Assembly (NCBI GenBank): GCA_031278675.1
Contig: JAITJY010000416.1
Span: 1 to 5,035 of the forward strand
Source of the DNA: Bifidobacteriaceae bacterium
GTDB lineage: Bacteria; Actinomycetota; Actinomycetes; Actinomycetales; WQXJ01
Reading direction: 5' to 3'
Length of the DNA stretch: 5,035 nt
Below the pieces are notes generated by a model. That model saw only the letters and a list, made by a program, of their open reading frames with translations. It was not told where the DNA came from and searched no databases. Shown one piece after another: positions 4,622-5,035 of this stretch (its first letter is position 1; the number at the start of each line of letters is the position of its first letter). A program made the translations under genes and the position numbers.

Positions 4622-5035
4622 TTAGCTTTCCTTCGTTGTTTCTTCTACTGAACGGGACGGTTTTGTCCCCGGACGTTTGGCGGGCACCGCGCTATCTCGC
4701 TTAGGGCGCGCCGCAGCGTCTTCTGCCCGGCCCCGACCGGTGCTATCCGCGCTGGTCCGCGCCGAACCAGCACCTCCCACGCTAGCCCGGCCCCGACCGG
4801 TGCTATCCGCGTCGATCCCGGCCGAACCGACACTTTCTTCGTCGGTGGCGCCTGCGGTGCTACGCGGCGCCCGCGCCGCGCCGCCGCTTCTCGCACCGGC
4901 GCTTCCTCCCGGCCTGGACGCTCCTGCCCCGCTCCGCAGGGCGCTCGATCCCCTCGCCCCGGCGGCCACCGGGCCTGGTTTAGCCGATCTCGGCGGCCGA
5001 GCAACCGGCGCCGGCTTCGGCGCCTGCGCCGAACC
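4622..5035 (-). CDS. infC: Probable infC (IF3) C-terminal tail, 5' end outside the window
   Basis: The minus-strand frame ending in TAA at 4622-4624 is open to the window edge: 137 residues, no in-frame stop. What is visible is low-complexity Ala, Gly, Arg, Ser, Pro and Thr, starting with APKPAPVARPPRSAKPGPVA and ending VEETTKES; no IF3 core is seen. The infC call rests on position: the stop is 4 nt before rpmI and the frame covers the rpmI Shine-Dalgarno, as in the conserved infC-rpmI-rplT order. Actinobacterial IF3 often has an extra basic or Ala-rich tail, but 137 residues or more would be long. It includes a 20-residue tandem repeat (DADSTGRGR and SADSTGRGR). If it is IF3, the tail would be a disordered add-on to a factor that binds the 30S subunit and checks initiator tRNA. 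It could instead belong to another gene placed between infC and rpmI. Confidence 0.65.
   Translation of the reverse strand, partial: GSAQAPKPAPVARPPRSAKPGPVAAGARGSSALRSGAGASRPGGSAGARSGGAARAPRSTAGATDEESVGSAGIDADSTGRGRASVGGAGSARTSADSTGRGRAEDAAARPKRDSAVPAKRPGTKPSRSVEETTKES
4725..4844 (-). repeat. 60-bp tandem repeat coding 20-residue units in the infC tail
   Basis: Two copies, 4725-4784 and 4785-4844, begin with an identical 27-nt stretch (4725-4751 and 4785-4811); the rest is partly conserved (4757-4773 resembles 4817-4833). The 60-nt period keeps frame and gives the peptide units containing DADSTGRGR and SADSTGRGR. Near-identity at the DNA level points to a recent duplication by slippage or unequal crossing-over. 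Confidence 0.85.

Noticed and set aside
4645..5004. Alternative minus-strand frame overlapping the infC tail
   Set aside because: It is Arg-rich with no recognisable domain, and the frame ending at 4622 fits the infC-rpmI spacing and stays open to the window edge.

Overview
The window looks like chromosome of a high-GC Actinomycetota member. The two complete ribosomal proteins, bL35 and bL20, read like those of the class Actinomycetia rather than Coriobacteriia (for example the bL20 stretch ASGYRGQRSRLYRKAKEQ). This placement is a judgement from memory; no search was run.

The right half (5035 down to 3052, minus strand) is a conserved translation operon read right to left: the 3' end of a gene that is probably infC (IF3), then rpmI (bL35), rplT (bL20) and a SpoU/TrmH-family RNA methyltransferase of the TsnR type. 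The infC/rpmI and rpmI/rplT gaps are 4 and 15 nt. The visible infC part is only a low-complexity, repeat-bearing C-terminal tail. The IF3 core lies outside the window, so that call rests on gene order.

The left half (89 to 2878) is a different module: a LysR-type regulator on the minus strand, divergent from a flavoprotein of the fumarate reductase/urocanate reductase superfamily on the plus strand. The flavoprotein carries a twin-arginine signal that probably ends in a lipoprotein cysteine. The 231-nt gap between them holds a perfect TATAAT box for lysR, strong Shine-Dalgarno sites for both genes, and two overlapping dyads that are good candidates for the LysR operator. The simplest reading is that the regulator senses a small organic acid or related molecule and controls an exported reductase that uses it. 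The substrate cannot be read from sequence: the residues I can align with the catalytic His and Arg of fumarate reductase are replaced. Pairing of LysR regulators with single Tat flavoproteins is typical of gut Coriobacteriia, so transfer into this chromosome is plausible but unproven.

The two modules converge on a 173-nt spacer (2879 to 3051) filled mainly by a 75-bp tandem duplication with GC-rich hairpins. The first ~45 bases of the window are extremely G-rich. No tRNA, rRNA, CRISPR array, insertion sequence or phage gene was seen. I found no clearly new multi-gene system; the points most worth a second look are the flavoprotein's altered active site, the overlapping dyads and the long repetitive tail of the putative IF3.
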